Of a stretch of DNA of 64,000 nt, positions 35,509-43,871 are shown in pieces. The notes beneath the pieces are model-generated. The model was not told where the DNA came from, searched no databases, and saw only the letters and a list, made by a program, of their open reading frames with translations. Position numbers and translations under genes: made by a program. The stretch is from Verrucomicrobiota bacterium. Lineage in GTDB: Bacteria; Verrucomicrobiota; Verrucomicrobiia; Opitutales; Opitutaceae. Position 1 is the first letter of the stretch; each line of letters opens with the position of its first letter. The stretch is taken from positions 1 through 64,000 of the forward strand of contig JAEWBF010000120.1 in NCBI GenBank assembly GCA_023391285.1. The letters run 5' to 3'.

Positions 35509-36042
35509 CTAGAGCGACCACTGATGCATGAGAGCGCCGGTGGCTCCGGAGAGCGGATCGGCTTTCGGCAAAGGCACGCGTGCGATGCGTTCGTCGGCGG
35601 CGGGGCGTTCCCCGGCGCGGCCGCGAAGGAGGTCGGCCTCCTGTCCTTCCGGATAGCCGCCCACGACATGAAAGTCTTCGCTCGCGCCGAGATTTTCGTG
35701 ACCGGTGCCCGCAGGTAGAACGACGACGTCGCCCGGCTCGACAACGAGCGTCACGCCGGCCGTCGCGCCCAGGCGAAGGGATGCGCGGCCCCGATACACG
35801 CCGAGGATTTCGTGCGCGGTGCTGTGGTAGTGGGGAAAGTCATACACGCCCCAGCGCCAGGCCGGGCGCCAGTGATGCTGCGACCATGTTTCCTCGAACC
35901 AGCGCGCAATCGCGTCTGGGTTGTCGGGGGCGCAATACGCGAGGGCCGCACGCTTATAGATCAGGACGGGGAGGCGCGGATGATTCGGAATCTCGCCGGC
36001 GTCGCCGAAGCGAAACGTGAGGAGTTCGGGTGCAGCGGCCAT
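35509..36042 (-). CDS. Cupin domain protein
   Basis: The 177-residue protein is a single-domain cupin. Cupin motif 1 is FPHYHSTAHEILGVYRG with the His-x-His-x4-Glu metal ligands, and motif 2 is EPGDVVVLPAGTGHENLG with the third His. It resembles YjlB-like cupins. These small beta-barrels are sugar isomerases, dioxygenases or binding proteins; the sequence does not say which. It lies 54 bp downstream of purC on the same strand. The ATG at 36042 is preferred to an upstream TTG. Confidence 0.82.
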   Translation of the reverse strand: MAAAPELLTFRFGDAGEIPNHPRLPVLIYKRAALAYCAPDNPDAIARWFEETWSQHHWRPAWRWGVYDFPHYHSTAHEILGVYRGRASLRLGATAGVTLVVEPGDVVVLPAGTGHENLGASEDFHVVGGYPEGQEADLLRGRAGERPAADERIARVPLPKADPLSGATGALMHQWSL

Positions 36043-36096
36043 AACCAGCGCGAAGATGGCCAATCATCCCGACCGCGCAAACGAGCTGGTGGCGGA

Positions 36097-37005
36097 TCAG
36101 CCGAGGAGATTGCGCAGGGCGGCGAGGTATTTTTCCTGCGTGCGCGCGATGACGTCGCCGGGCAGCGGGGGAGCGGGAGGTTTTTGATCCCAGCGGATAG
36201 CCAGCAGGTGATCGCGGACGAACTGCTTGTCGTAGCTCGGCGGGGACATGCCGGGCGCATAGCTGTCGGCTGGCCAATAACGGGAAGAATCGGGTGTGAG
36301 GACTTCGTCGATCAGGAAGAGGTTTCCTTGATCGTCGGTGCCGAATTCAAATTTCGTATCGGCGAGGATCATACCGGCCTGACGGGCGCGGTCGTGGCCA
36401 AACTGATACAGCGCGAGGCTGGTGGCCTTCACTTTTTCATAGAGCGCGCCGCCAATTCTCGCGGCGCCTTCGGCGTCATCTATGGGTTCGTCGTGCTGGC
36501 CTTTGGGGGCTTTTGTGGTCGGCGTAAAGATGGGCTGGGGGAGGCGATCGGCCTGACGCAGGCCTTCGGGCAAACGAATGCCGCAAACGGATCCAGTTTT
36601 CTGATACGAGCTCCAGCCGCTCCCGATGAGATAGCCGCGAGCGACGCACTCGATGGTGAGCGGCTTCAGCTTTCGCACGACCATGCTGCGGAGCTGAAGG
36701 TCTGGTGAGAGCTTGTAGGTGTCAGCGAGGAGGTTGCGTTGGTCCGGGAGCAGGTGGTTGGGAATGAGGTGGCGGGTTTGTGCGAACCACCAGTTGCTCA
36801 TTTGGGTGAGGATCGCGCCTTTGCCGGGGATGCCGTCGGGGAGGATGACGTCGAAGGCGGAGAGCCGGTCGGTCGCAACGAGCAGGAGGGCATCGCCGAG
36901 ATCGAAGATTTCGCGGACCTTGCCGGATGCGACCCGAGGAAAAGGAAGATCGATCGAGGTGACCGCTTGCGAAGGAAGGGCTGCGGCGATTTCGGCGGAG
37001 GTCAT
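36097..37005 (-). CDS. purC: Phosphoribosylaminoimidazole-succinocarboxamide synthase
   Basis: The 302-residue enzyme joins CAIR and aspartate with ATP in purine biosynthesis. It shows GKVREIFDLGDALLLVATDR, ISAFD-type SAFDVILPDGIPGKG, SMVVRKLKPLTIECVARGYL, GMILADTKFEFG and LIDEVLTPDSSRYWPAD, the complete set of SAICAR synthetase motifs, and has the length of the approximately 300-residue form also found in yeast and many Gram-negatives. The ATG at 37005 was chosen because the upstream extension is basic and non-conserved in character. Cytoplasmic; followed by the cupin gene. Confidence 0.96.
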   Translation of the reverse strand: MTSAEIAAALPSQAVTSIDLPFPRVASGKVREIFDLGDALLLVATDRLSAFDVILPDGIPGKGAILTQMSNWWFAQTRHLIPNHLLPDQRNLLADTYKLSPDLQLRSMVVRKLKPLTIECVARGYLIGSGWSSYQKTGSVCGIRLPEGLRQADRLPQPIFTPTTKAPKGQHDEPIDDAEGAARIGGALYEKVKATSLALYQFGHDRARQAGMILADTKFEFGTDDQGNLFLIDEVLTPDSSRYWPADSYAPGMSPPSYDKQFVRDHLLAIRWDQKPPAPPLPGDVIARTQEKYLAALRNLLG

Positions 37006-37124
37006 CGAGGTGGGTTTGTCGCGAAAAAGAGGGGAGGTGCGAAGCGAAATTTTCGGAACGCGACGGTTGAAATTTGGCCTTGCGCGGTGGGAGTCGGGCC
37101 GTAGCGTGCCCGGCTCCACGGTTA

Positions 37125-37202
37125 GTCCCCATCGTCTAGCCTGGTCCAGGACACCACCCTTTCACGGTGAGAACCGGGGTTCGAATCCCCGTGGGGACGC
37201 CA
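37125..37202 (+). tRNA. tRNA-Glu (anticodon TTC), CCA encoded
   Basis: The acceptor stem pairs GTCCCCA (37125-37131) with TGGGGAC (37192-37198); the discriminator is G and CCA is encoded at 37200-37202. The D arm has TCTAG...CCAGGA, the anticodon loop CTTTCAC gives TTC, and the T arm is CGGGG-TTCGAAT-CCCCG. The outermost anticodon-stem pair appears as a C-A mismatch. The sequence closely parallels E. coli tRNA-Glu. Its 3-prime end directly borders the decayed island, so it may have served as an integration site. Confidence 0.96.
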
Positions 37203-37664
37203 GGAATTTAAGTTGCGCAAGCAGCTGAAATCACGGGAGATGCGCCGAATTCTGGTTCATCTCCTGTTTCGTATCCGGGTGACGGAGCATACAAGTTCTA
37301 TGCTCCGCCCGAGGAAGAAAAATCGTCCGCCGCAGAAAAAACGTCGGCTGACCTTAGACAGGCTCTTCCGGATTTCCCAAAGGACGGGAACGTGGCCAAG
37401 CTTCGTTCCAGTCCGGCAGCAATCAGAGCCGTCCAAAATCGGTCGGGTTCGTGGAGTATCGCATGACCGTCACGATTGCAGGACGTCAGAGGAAGAAGGT
37501 TTTCAGTCGGAGGAAGAAGCGCGGGAGTTGCAGGAAACGTGGGAGAACGAACGCTTGCATGGCGCGGCTGTCCGATATTCCGGCGACGAGGTCGACGCGG
37601 CGCTCAAACTCCTGTCGAGCCGAGACACCGGGGCACGGCTGCCGCGTAACCAAGGAATTTGATT
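37203..37664 (+). pseudogene. Frameshifted remnant resembling an integrase N-terminus
   Basis: No intact gene fits this stretch, but protein-like sequence moves between frames. One frame gives VGFVEYRMTVTIAGRQRKK at about 37443-37508, and after a one-base shift another frame continues SEEEARELQETWENERLHG and DEVDAALKLLSS to the stop at 37662. Joined, this resembles the arm-binding start of tyrosine recombinases and related proteins. A third frame upstream (37210-37466) reads YKFYAPPEEEKSSAAEKTSA. The recombinase core with its Arg-His-Arg-Tyr residues is absent. Position right after a tRNA gene fits an integrase remnant, but the identification is tentative. Confidence 0.35.
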
Positions 37665-37716
37665 CGAAGAACGATGTCGCCAAGTTGAAGCAGGCTTTCT
37701 TGTTCGAAGACGTTGC

Positions 37717-39021
37717 TCATACAGAGCGGACTGCGTTCAGAAATCCCTCGAAGATCTTGTCGCGGATTTGAGCGGGAAACCCGGACTTGATCTCGCGGCT
37801 GACTTCCTCGACGGCCCGAGGGGCAGCAGACGTGATCTCGGCCAACAGCTCCGCACTATCTCCGAGACCGGCGAGCCGCGTGATCGCGTCCCAACTGCGA
37901 GCCCTAAGTTCGCTCATTTTCCAGTGGGCACTTTTACTACGCACCGCCATGGCAAGTTTGGCTTTGCGCGCGTCGAGGTGATTCGGCCCCCGGCCGATGA
38001 TGGGCCACGCAGAGAGTATGTCGTAGAAAGGGGTCAGCCGATGGCTACCGCCTCGCTCAATGAAAATGGAGAAATTCTTCGCGTGACCATCGGTCGCCGC
38101 CAGCAACCAGAGAATCATCTGAGCTTTGAGGAAGGCGCGTTTGTCTTCCATGGGATCCAGACTGGCATCAAGCACCCGCAGAATGTCCCGCATGCCAGGA
38201 CCGCCATCGCCCTCATACTTCATCGTGCTCGGCAACCCGAGCGCCTGACAAAAATCCTCTTGGGGCAATCGGGCGATCCAGCCCGTGTGCTGGAGGCGTC
38301 GATCAAATCGCTCAACAGCGAGGACCTTCCTCGCACCGAACTCCACGATCTCGCAGCGGGCGGTGTTGAGCCCCATGCTCTGCATCAGACGGGAGCAGAG
38401 CCATTCATTCTCTACCGAGCCCTGCATATCCATTTGCAGGTGACCGATGAGTCCGAGGGGCAACTTCAAGATATGCGTGGTCGGAGTGGCGCCGCGGGGG
38501 CGGCACCATTGGCCATCGTGAAAGAGGAGTGCCGTTTTTTCCTGCGCACCGGCGAGAGATATTCGGAAGTCACTCTCATCGTCCTGTCCCATGACGCGTG
38601 CAGGCGAAAGACTGCCCGCAATCAGTTCCTCGACTCGGCGCTCGCTGAGTGGTTCGGCATCGATGCGGTCGAAGCCGGCGGGAGTTTCACCGTCAGGCAA
38701 AAGCTGGATCGCTCCGGCGCAATCGCGGCCAATCGCTTTGAGCAGGTCGAAGGCTTCGATAGAAGCCGTAGCGAACTTCGCGCGAATGCGGGTGCGGATG
38801 GAAGCGGCGTCGGGCAGCAGATTGTCGAAGTAGTGTTCCACCTTCGCCCCACGAATCGGCTCATTGCGCGGGGTGAATGGCAGGGACAGAGACAGTGGTC
38901 GACCGGCCGGCGACTCGATCCAGGCGGGATCGTATTCCAACACGTGGACGTGCCTCACGATGGACCACCTTCCGACCCGTAGTCCATTCATCCAAATCGT
39001 GAGAGTGGAAGCAGTCGTCAC
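37717..39021 (-). CDS. hipA: HipA-type serine/threonine kinase toxin
   Basis: The 434-residue protein is the toxin of a type II toxin-antitoxin module. It has the N-terminal subdomain-1 (LTIWMNGLRVGRWSI), the activation/ATP region ISLAGAQEKTALL, a lysine strand THILKLPL, and the kinase core VERFDRR, LPQEDFCQALG, ATDGHAKNFSIF with the catalytic Asp at residue 311 and LTPFYDILSA with the metal-binding Asp at 334, positions almost equal to those of E. coli HipA (309 and 332). HipA-type kinases phosphorylate glutamyl-tRNA synthetase and related targets. A GTG start at 39021 lies one base after the hipB stop codon, indicating coupled translation. The gene seems less GC-rich than its left-hand neighbours. 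Confidence 0.92.
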   Translation of the reverse strand: MTTASTLTIWMNGLRVGRWSIVRHVHVLEYDPAWIESPAGRPLSLSLPFTPRNEPIRGAKVEHYFDNLLPDAASIRTRIRAKFATASIEAFDLLKAIGRDCAGAIQLLPDGETPAGFDRIDAEPLSERRVEELIAGSLSPARVMGQDDESDFRISLAGAQEKTALLFHDGQWCRPRGATPTTHILKLPLGLIGHLQMDMQGSVENEWLCSRLMQSMGLNTARCEIVEFGARKVLAVERFDRRLQHTGWIARLPQEDFCQALGLPSTMKYEGDGGPGMRDILRVLDASLDPMEDKRAFLKAQMILWLLAATDGHAKNFSIFIERGGSHRLTPFYDILSAWPIIGRGPNHLDARKAKLAMAVRSKSAHWKMSELRARSWDAITRLAGLGDSAELLAEITSAAPRAVEEVSREIKSGFPAQIRDKIFEGFLNAVRSV

Positions 39022-39022
39022 G

Positions 39023-39307
39023 TTACCAGTCTCCCTTCTCCGAGCGCGCGGCTTTGGTCGTTCGCTTACGGTGGACCGCGTTAGCCTTGCTGGGAAGGTC
39101 GTCGATGGCCAGCCGGCCGCCAAGCGCGGCAACGATTCGGGAAAGCTGGTCAAAGCTGGCGCGGCCAGGGGATGCTTCAATAGTGGCAATCCGTCGCTGG
39201 CTCACTCCGATGCGGTCGCCGAGCTGCGCCTGAGTCAGGCCCCGTGACTCGCGGAGCGCGCGCAGCACGGTTTGCAGCTGTGCAGGGGTGGAAACGGCAT
39301 AATTCAT
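39023..39307 (-). CDS. hipB: HipB-type antitoxin / transcriptional repressor
   Basis: The 94-residue protein is a Cro/C1-type helix-turn-helix regulator: LQTVLRALRESRGLTQAQLG then DRIGVSQRRIATIEASPGRA forms the HTH, and FDQLSRIVAALGGRLAIDDL completes the domain. HipB binds and neutralises HipA and represses the hipBA promoter through inverted repeats; such repeats are visible just upstream (39316-39392). The ATG at 39307 gives the HTH at the expected distance from the N-terminus. The C-terminal tail is short and basic. Confidence 0.93.
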   Translation of the reverse strand: MNYAVSTPAQLQTVLRALRESRGLTQAQLGDRIGVSQRRIATIEASPGRASFDQLSRIVAALGGRLAIDDLPSKANAVHRKRTTKAARSEKGDW

Positions 39308-39411
39308 GGAGGAACGTTAGAACCAAGGGATTCTAAACGCGAGTTAGAACTTAAAAGGGCTAAGGTGGACTAAGCCCGTTAGGATTCTAAACCGCTATTA
39401 GTCGCCAGGCG
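39308..39411 (-). promoter_or_regulatory. hipBA promoter/operator region with paired repeats
   Basis: Two copies of GTTAGAAC (39316-39323, 39343-39350) alternate with two copies of GGATTCTAAAC (39328-39338, 39382-39392). Each pair forms an imperfect inverted repeat around TTAGAA/TTCTAA, the arrangement expected for HipB operators. A GGGCT...AGCCC repeat lies between them (39357-39377). On the minus strand TAGAAT within the repeats could act as a -10 box. Confidence 0.7.
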
Positions 39412-40194
39412 GTGTTTCGGCTGAAGGACATCGCTCAAGCACTCACCCTTGTAACCGCAGGAAAACTCTTCGCGCTGCAGCAATGGGTCGCGGAAGGAAA
39501 GTGCGTGCAGGCCGACGATTTCAATGACCACAGATTCTGCTGGCTTCATCGCGCCTGTGAGCGGGGTTTTCACAGCATCGTGGAGGTGTTGCTCAAAGTC
39601 GATGGCTGGTCCAACCAACAAAAGGATTCCGCCCTGACGGGAGCGATGCATGCGAGTCGCTTGGACTTGGTCGAATTGTTGCTGGCGCATGGAGCCCGGG
39701 TCGCAGCCATCGATTTTGAGGATCTGTGCCGGACGCTGAACATCGAGCTGATGACCCGTTTCCTCGAGGCAGGTGTGGACCCGGCGGCCGACAACGCCTT
39801 CGCACGTGCCCTAGACGAGTTCAAGGCCCGGCCATTGCTCCGGTTTTATCGGGACCAAGTGGAAAAATATCCCAGCCTGAAGGGGCAAATCTCACTCGCG
39901 CTCGCCGAAGCCGTGCGCGAAAAGAAAACCCGCTGGGCTGCACTTCTCACATGGGTGGGTGCCGATCCGTTCATGACCGCTCCGGAGGGAGCTCTCTCCC
40001 TGCAACGTGGGCAGAAGGATGCCCTCCACGGCTTTCTCGATGCTATTTTTTCACTCCAGCCTGCTGCAAAAGCCATTCGTCGATCGCAGCCCACTCCTCC
40101 GGAATGTTGGTGTGCCCTCCGGCAAGAACGAGATTCAGCGCCTTCGGGGCCGTTATTACATTGTAGGCGGCGAACATCGAGGTGGGAGGGGTGA
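39412..40194 (+). pseudogene. Ankyrin-repeat protein gene truncated at both ends
   Basis: The open frame of 260 codons carries ankyrin-like helices up to about 40042 (WLHRACERGFHSIVEVLLKV, ASRLDLVELLLAHGARVAAI, IELMTRFLEAGVDPAADN). Beyond that the frame reads LQPAAKAIRRSQPTPPE, which is simply the antisense of the CE7 esterase end, so the natural C-terminus is missing. At the other end only a GTG is available (39412) and protein-like sequence continues upstream to a stop within the hipBA operator region. The gene therefore looks like an internal fragment left between two recombination joints. Any product would be a non-native fusion. Confidence 0.6.
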
Positions 40195-41404
40195 CTTCGT
40201 CGTTGTAGCCCCACGAATAAAGGCCGGGAACTTTGATGAGACGCGCGAAGTTGACGGCGTCGTAGTAAGCGGTGGTCGCGACTTTTTCCGGGTTCTGCGC
40301 ATGGAAGTTCATGCCGGTTTTCGGGTCGGGACGGAACATGTGCGGCCACCCGCCAGCGCGGCCGTGGAGATAGCCCGTGACGTCGCAGCCGGCGGGATGC
40401 ACGAGGGCGAGGGCAGTTACCCGCGGGTCAAGGCCAGCGGTGGCGATCGAAAGATGCCCGCCCTGGCTTCCGCCCGTAACGAGCAGGTTTTTGCCGTCCC
40501 AGTTGGGAAGCGACGCAAGGTAGTCGTTGGCGCGGATGCAGCCGAGAAAAACGCGGCGGAAATAATACGTGTCTTTATTGTCGAGATTGTAGTGCGCGTA
40601 GTTCTTGAGCGCGCTGGCGCGCAATGCGGAGTAGGCTTGGGCTGGCAGGTTTACCGGAACGCCGTGGATGCCAATGTTGAGTGTGATGACGCCTTGCGCA
40701 GCGAGGTCGGTGTTGACGGGCACATAGGGGCGCACGCCGGCGCCGGGCACGCGCAGCACGGCGGGGTAGCGGCCAGGAGCCTTGGGCTCGCAAAGGATGC
40801 CGTAGATGCGGCTGTCGTCTCGGGCGACGCGGAAGCTGACGTGGTAAACGTCCACCGCGCTCGTGCTGTATTCAGGGAGCAGCGTGCGGGTCGGATCGAT
40901 CGGCACCGCGGCGAGTTCGGCTTTGCTCCCGCTCCAGAACGCGTCGAAGTCGTCCGGCAGGACTTGTGTGGGCTGAATGCGTTCGGGGGAAAAGCCGGCG
41001 GTGGCGATGCCGCGGTAGGTTTTGCCGTTGATCGTCGTGGTGACGATGCAGCGGATGAAGCCGGGCTCCTGCAACGTGCCGGCTTCCACGACAAGTCCAT
41101 CCAACGGAACGGCAACGCCAGCCTCTTCGATGATCGCTGGCATCTGTTCGGGCCCGATTTTGTAGGCGACGGTCGCGCCGGCGAGCGGGTTGTTGTCGGC
41201 CAGCACGCGGATGGTAAATTTCGGGGTCTGGCCGGTTTGATAAGTCCAGTCGGGGCGGTCGGGGGCGACGATCACCTGCACGGGCCCGAGCCGCGCCTGC
41301 GCAAATGTTGGTATAGGCCGCAGCGGCGAGACCGGCGGAGCGGCAAAAGCCGCACCCGCGATAATGGCGATTCCTGCGATGAGGGCTAACCCATGTTTTT
41401 TCAT
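40043..41404 (-). CDS. Exported CE7-type acetylxylan esterase
   Basis: The 453-residue protein has a signal peptide (KKHGLALIAGIAIIAGAAFA), an N-terminal beta-sandwich of about 120 residues, and an alpha/beta hydrolase domain of the AXE1/cephalosporin C deacetylase family (CE7). The nucleophile lies in VTGGSQGGHLSIATAG, the Asp in SWGYNDEVTPPTSM and the His in LAGGHTNIPEEW. CE7 enzymes deacetylate xylo-oligosaccharides and related sugars. I chose the ATG at 41404 for the signal peptide; an ATG three codons upstream (41413) is equally possible. It is the last gene of a minus-strand set with the MFS transporter and HEAT protein. Confidence 0.88.
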   Translation of the reverse strand: MKKHGLALIAGIAIIAGAAFAAPPVSPLRPIPTFAQARLGPVQVIVAPDRPDWTYQTGQTPKFTIRVLADNNPLAGATVAYKIGPEQMPAIIEEAGVAVPLDGLVVEAGTLQEPGFIRCIVTTTINGKTYRGIATAGFSPERIQPTQVLPDDFDAFWSGSKAELAAVPIDPTRTLLPEYSTSAVDVYHVSFRVARDDSRIYGILCEPKAPGRYPAVLRVPGAGVRPYVPVNTDLAAQGVITLNIGIHGVPVNLPAQAYSALRASALKNYAHYNLDNKDTYYFRRVFLGCIRANDYLASLPNWDGKNLLVTGGSQGGHLSIATAGLDPRVTALALVHPAGCDVTGYLHGRAGGWPHMFRPDPKTGMNFHAQNPEKVATTAYYDAVNFARLIKVPGLYSWGYNDEVTPPTSMFAAYNVITAPKALNLVLAGGHTNIPEEWAAIDEWLLQQAGVKK

Positions 41405-41513
41405 AAGAGTCATTCGAAATGCGACATCGGGCGGAAGAGGCGAAGCGTTCGCCCGATGTATAATAATCCGCCAGCCTCTCCTGGCGCAGGTGCGCACGCT
41501 GCGGCGCGCCGAT

Positions 41514-42779
41514 CTATTGGCGTGATTGGTCGTTGGCGATGCCGCTTTTGATCATCGACTTTGCCACGAGCAATAGAATCGCGGCGCAACCGGCCAAGGC
41601 TACTGCAGAGGCCGTAAACACCAGGGTCAGCGGGGTCTGTTGATCTCTTAGCACACCGCCGACATATATCATAACGCCGCCGGCCACACAGCCGACCAGG
41701 TTTAGAATGCCGTAACCGGTGGCTCGATAGCGCGCCGGCACCGCTATGCACAAAATCGGCATCATGTTCGCATCCGTAAAGGCCCTGGTGAATCCGCACA
41801 ACGCCAGCCCCACGATCGCGCCGGATAAAACAGGAGAAAGGCTGGTGCCCAGGAGTCCGATGGCCGCTATCACCAGTCCGATGCTCGGAATATACACCCG
41901 GCCCAACGGATTCGTTCTGCTCCACTTATCTGCCAGCTTGCCGCCAAAAATTACTCCCACCATGGCCGCGATCTGGAAATAACCTGTCGCAGAGAGGCCC
42001 GCAGCCCCTTGGCCGAGGGAAAAGGCTTCCTTGAGATACGTCGGCATCCAGCCGAGGATCACCCAGCCTGCGACGCCGAACAGTCCCCAGAAAAGCGTCA
42101 TCAACCAGAAGCTCCGGCTGTGCGCCAGAAACGACACGGCGGCGCGGATGGACGGCTTCTGATTCGATTCGTGACTGGATGTTTCGTTTGAAGCGGAGGG
42201 AATCTTGGGGTCCCGAAGCAGGAATATAAGCACCAGCGAATAGGCGACCCCAACGGCTCCGAATATAATGAAGGCATGCTGCCAGCCATGCGATTCCGCA
42301 ATATAGCCTCCGAGGCCTCCGAGGCCTCCGCCGACAAACGTTCCGGTCATGTGGATGCCGGTCGCGAGCGACCGGGTCGGGCCCCGGTGGTAGTCGGCGA
42401 TCAGCGCGAGTGCCGCCGGCATATAGCAAGCTTCGCTGATGCCCATGAGGAACCGGGCAACCAGCAGTTGCTCGTAGTTCGTGACATGTCCGGTTAGCCA
42501 GGTGACGGCGGACCAGACGAACGCACTCAGGATGATCACGTGGCTGCGGCTGAAGCGGTCCGCGAGAAATCCTCCGATAGGGCTAAACGCACCGTAGCTG
42601 AAAAGGAATACGGAGGTGAGCAACCCGAACTGCGATTCCGACATCGCGATGCTGCTCTTCAACGAGGAGCCCATCGTCGTGATCAGGATGCGGTCGAGAT
42701 AGTTTAGACATGCGAGATGCCATAATAAAGCCACGACGAGCCAGCCTCGTGGAAGCGGATTTCCGGACTGCGTATTCAT
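41514..42779 (-). CDS. MFS transporter, anion:cation/sugar-acid type
   Basis: The 421-residue protein has 12 predicted membrane segments with the MFS loop 2-3 signature FLADRFSRSHVIIL and the second-half equivalent GGKLADKWSRTNPLGR. The start LNYLDRILITTMGSSL is typical of the ACS family (hexuronate, galactonate, phthalate transporters) in which an Asp-Arg pair sits in helix 1. A hydrophilic loop of about 30 residues separates the two halves (NETSSHESNQKPS). Its ATG overlaps the stop of the HEAT-repeat gene by 4 bp, so the two are translationally coupled. With an aldolase of the HpaI family nearby, a sugar-acid substrate is plausible. Confidence 0.9.
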   Translation of the reverse strand: MNTQSGNPLPRGWLVVALLWHLACLNYLDRILITTMGSSLKSSIAMSESQFGLLTSVFLFSYGAFSPIGGFLADRFSRSHVIILSAFVWSAVTWLTGHVTNYEQLLVARFLMGISEACYMPAALALIADYHRGPTRSLATGIHMTGTFVGGGLGGLGGYIAESHGWQHAFIIFGAVGVAYSLVLIFLLRDPKIPSASNETSSHESNQKPSIRAAVSFLAHSRSFWLMTLFWGLFGVAGWVILGWMPTYLKEAFSLGQGAAGLSATGYFQIAAMVGVIFGGKLADKWSRTNPLGRVYIPSIGLVIAAIGLLGTSLSPVLSGAIVGLALCGFTRAFTDANMMPILCIAVPARYRATGYGILNLVGCVAGGVMIYVGGVLRDQQTPLTLVFTASAVALAGCAAILLLVAKSMIKSGIANDQSRQ

Positions 42780-43756
42780 GGGAGGAGGTGAAGAAGGCCG
42801 TTCGCGGCTCCGATTCTTGCGTCGGACTCCGTGGCCCCGAGTTGTTGAACCATGATCGGCAACGCTTCGCGGACTTGGAGGCGGCCAAGAAGCGGAAGAA
42901 TTTCGTATTTCTGGGCCGTGGTGCCGCTGCTGGCGAATTGAAGCAGGCTGCTGATTAGCTTTTGATATTGTGGCGAGCTTGGCGGGGTGTGTTGAGCACG
43001 TGCCGCGATAATATAGGGCAAGGCCGCGGATTGGGGTGGTTCCTGCGCGAGTTGTTCGTCCAGGGCGGCCAGGGAGCTGGGCGTAAGAGGTTTAATACGC
43101 GCGAGAGCATAGGCCGCGCGCAGCCGGGCGGTTTCGTCGGGTGAACGCAGGAGGCCTGCGAGCTGGTCGAGCACGGATTCGCGACGCTCGGCAATCGGAG
43201 CAGTTGCGAGGAGCCAGTAGAGGTAGGCTGCGTCGCGGGCGCTGGCGTCGCGCAGCCACTCTTCTATAAGCGGTATATCGAGGAGCGTTCCGGCGCCCAG
43301 TTTCGCCAAAGTCTCTGTGGCGTGGACTCGTGCGGGCGAACCTAGATCGGCGAACGTCGCGCGGATTTGCGACACGTGGGATTGCTTCTCGGCGCGATCG
43401 GCCACGGCGAGCACTCGAAGCACGCCGATGTGATAAGGGGGCGCCGCGTTCGTCAGTTCGGCTTTGAATAAGGAAGCGATCCCGTCGGAAAGGTTGTGCT
43501 CCAGCAGCCCCTCGGCGGCATGCACTTTGAGCCATGAGGAGTTCTCGTGAAGTTCTCGCTGGAGGATTTGGATGCACCGCTCGCGGAGCTGGCGTTGGTC
43601 AAGGGGGGCATGTTCGGTTTCCGCGCCGCGGCACACGATCAGCGCGGGTCCCGCTTGAACACAGAGGCCCACGGCTAAGCGGAGGGGCAGCATCCGAACG
43701 GAGCTGAAGCGAGGAAAGAGTCGGACGGGTAGCGGACGGAATAAAGGTAGGAACAT
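42776..43756 (-). CDS. Exported HEAT-repeat protein
   Basis: The protein has up to 326 residues and consists mostly of paired helices of the HEAT/PBS-lyase type (HENSSWLKVHAAEGLLEHNL, LGSPARVHATETLAKLGAG, RSPDETARLRAAYALARIKP, GATESDARIGAANGLLHLLP). Helical solenoids like this bind other proteins. The longest start (43756) gives a hydrophobic but Arg-rich N-terminus; an internal ATG at 43693 gives a cleaner signal peptide (LPLRLAVGLCVQAGPALIVC) and may be the true start. It is the first gene of the operon with the MFS transporter. In Verrucomicrobia and Planctomycetes such proteins often sit in glycan or sulfatase loci, role unknown. Confidence 0.78.
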   Translation of the reverse strand: MFLPLFRPLPVRLFPRFSSVRMLPLRLAVGLCVQAGPALIVCRGAETEHAPLDQRQLRERCIQILQRELHENSSWLKVHAAEGLLEHNLSDGIASLFKAELTNAAPPYHIGVLRVLAVADRAEKQSHVSQIRATFADLGSPARVHATETLAKLGAGTLLDIPLIEEWLRDASARDAAYLYWLLATAPIAERRESVLDQLAGLLRSPDETARLRAAYALARIKPLTPSSLAALDEQLAQEPPQSAALPYIIAARAQHTPPSSPQYQKLISSLLQFASSGTTAQKYEILPLLGRLQVREALPIMVQQLGATESDARIGAANGLLHLLP

Positions 43757-43871
43757 ATCGCTGGTAGGTTATCTGGGCCGACGGAGCCCGCGGCAACGTC
43801 TCTCGACGGAGCAAAAAAGCTCGAAAAATAAGCTTGAAGTGCAACAACAATCTTCCGATTTGTTGGAACAA
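43757..43871. promoter_or_regulatory. Divergent control region of the HEAT/MFS/esterase and sialidase-like genes
   Basis: The 115-bp divergent gap carries an inverted repeat CAACAA (43845-43850) and TTGTTG (43860-43865) with a 9-bp centre, embedded in a longer CAACAACAA run. This is of the size expected for a LacI/GntR-type operator. Two regulators of that kind lie 8-10 kb downstream. Confidence 0.4.

Noticed and set aside
37213..37662. A 149-codon plus-strand gene after the tRNA
   Set aside because: Only its last third is protein-like and the matching upstream sequence is in another frame, so it is better described as a frameshifted remnant than as a gene.
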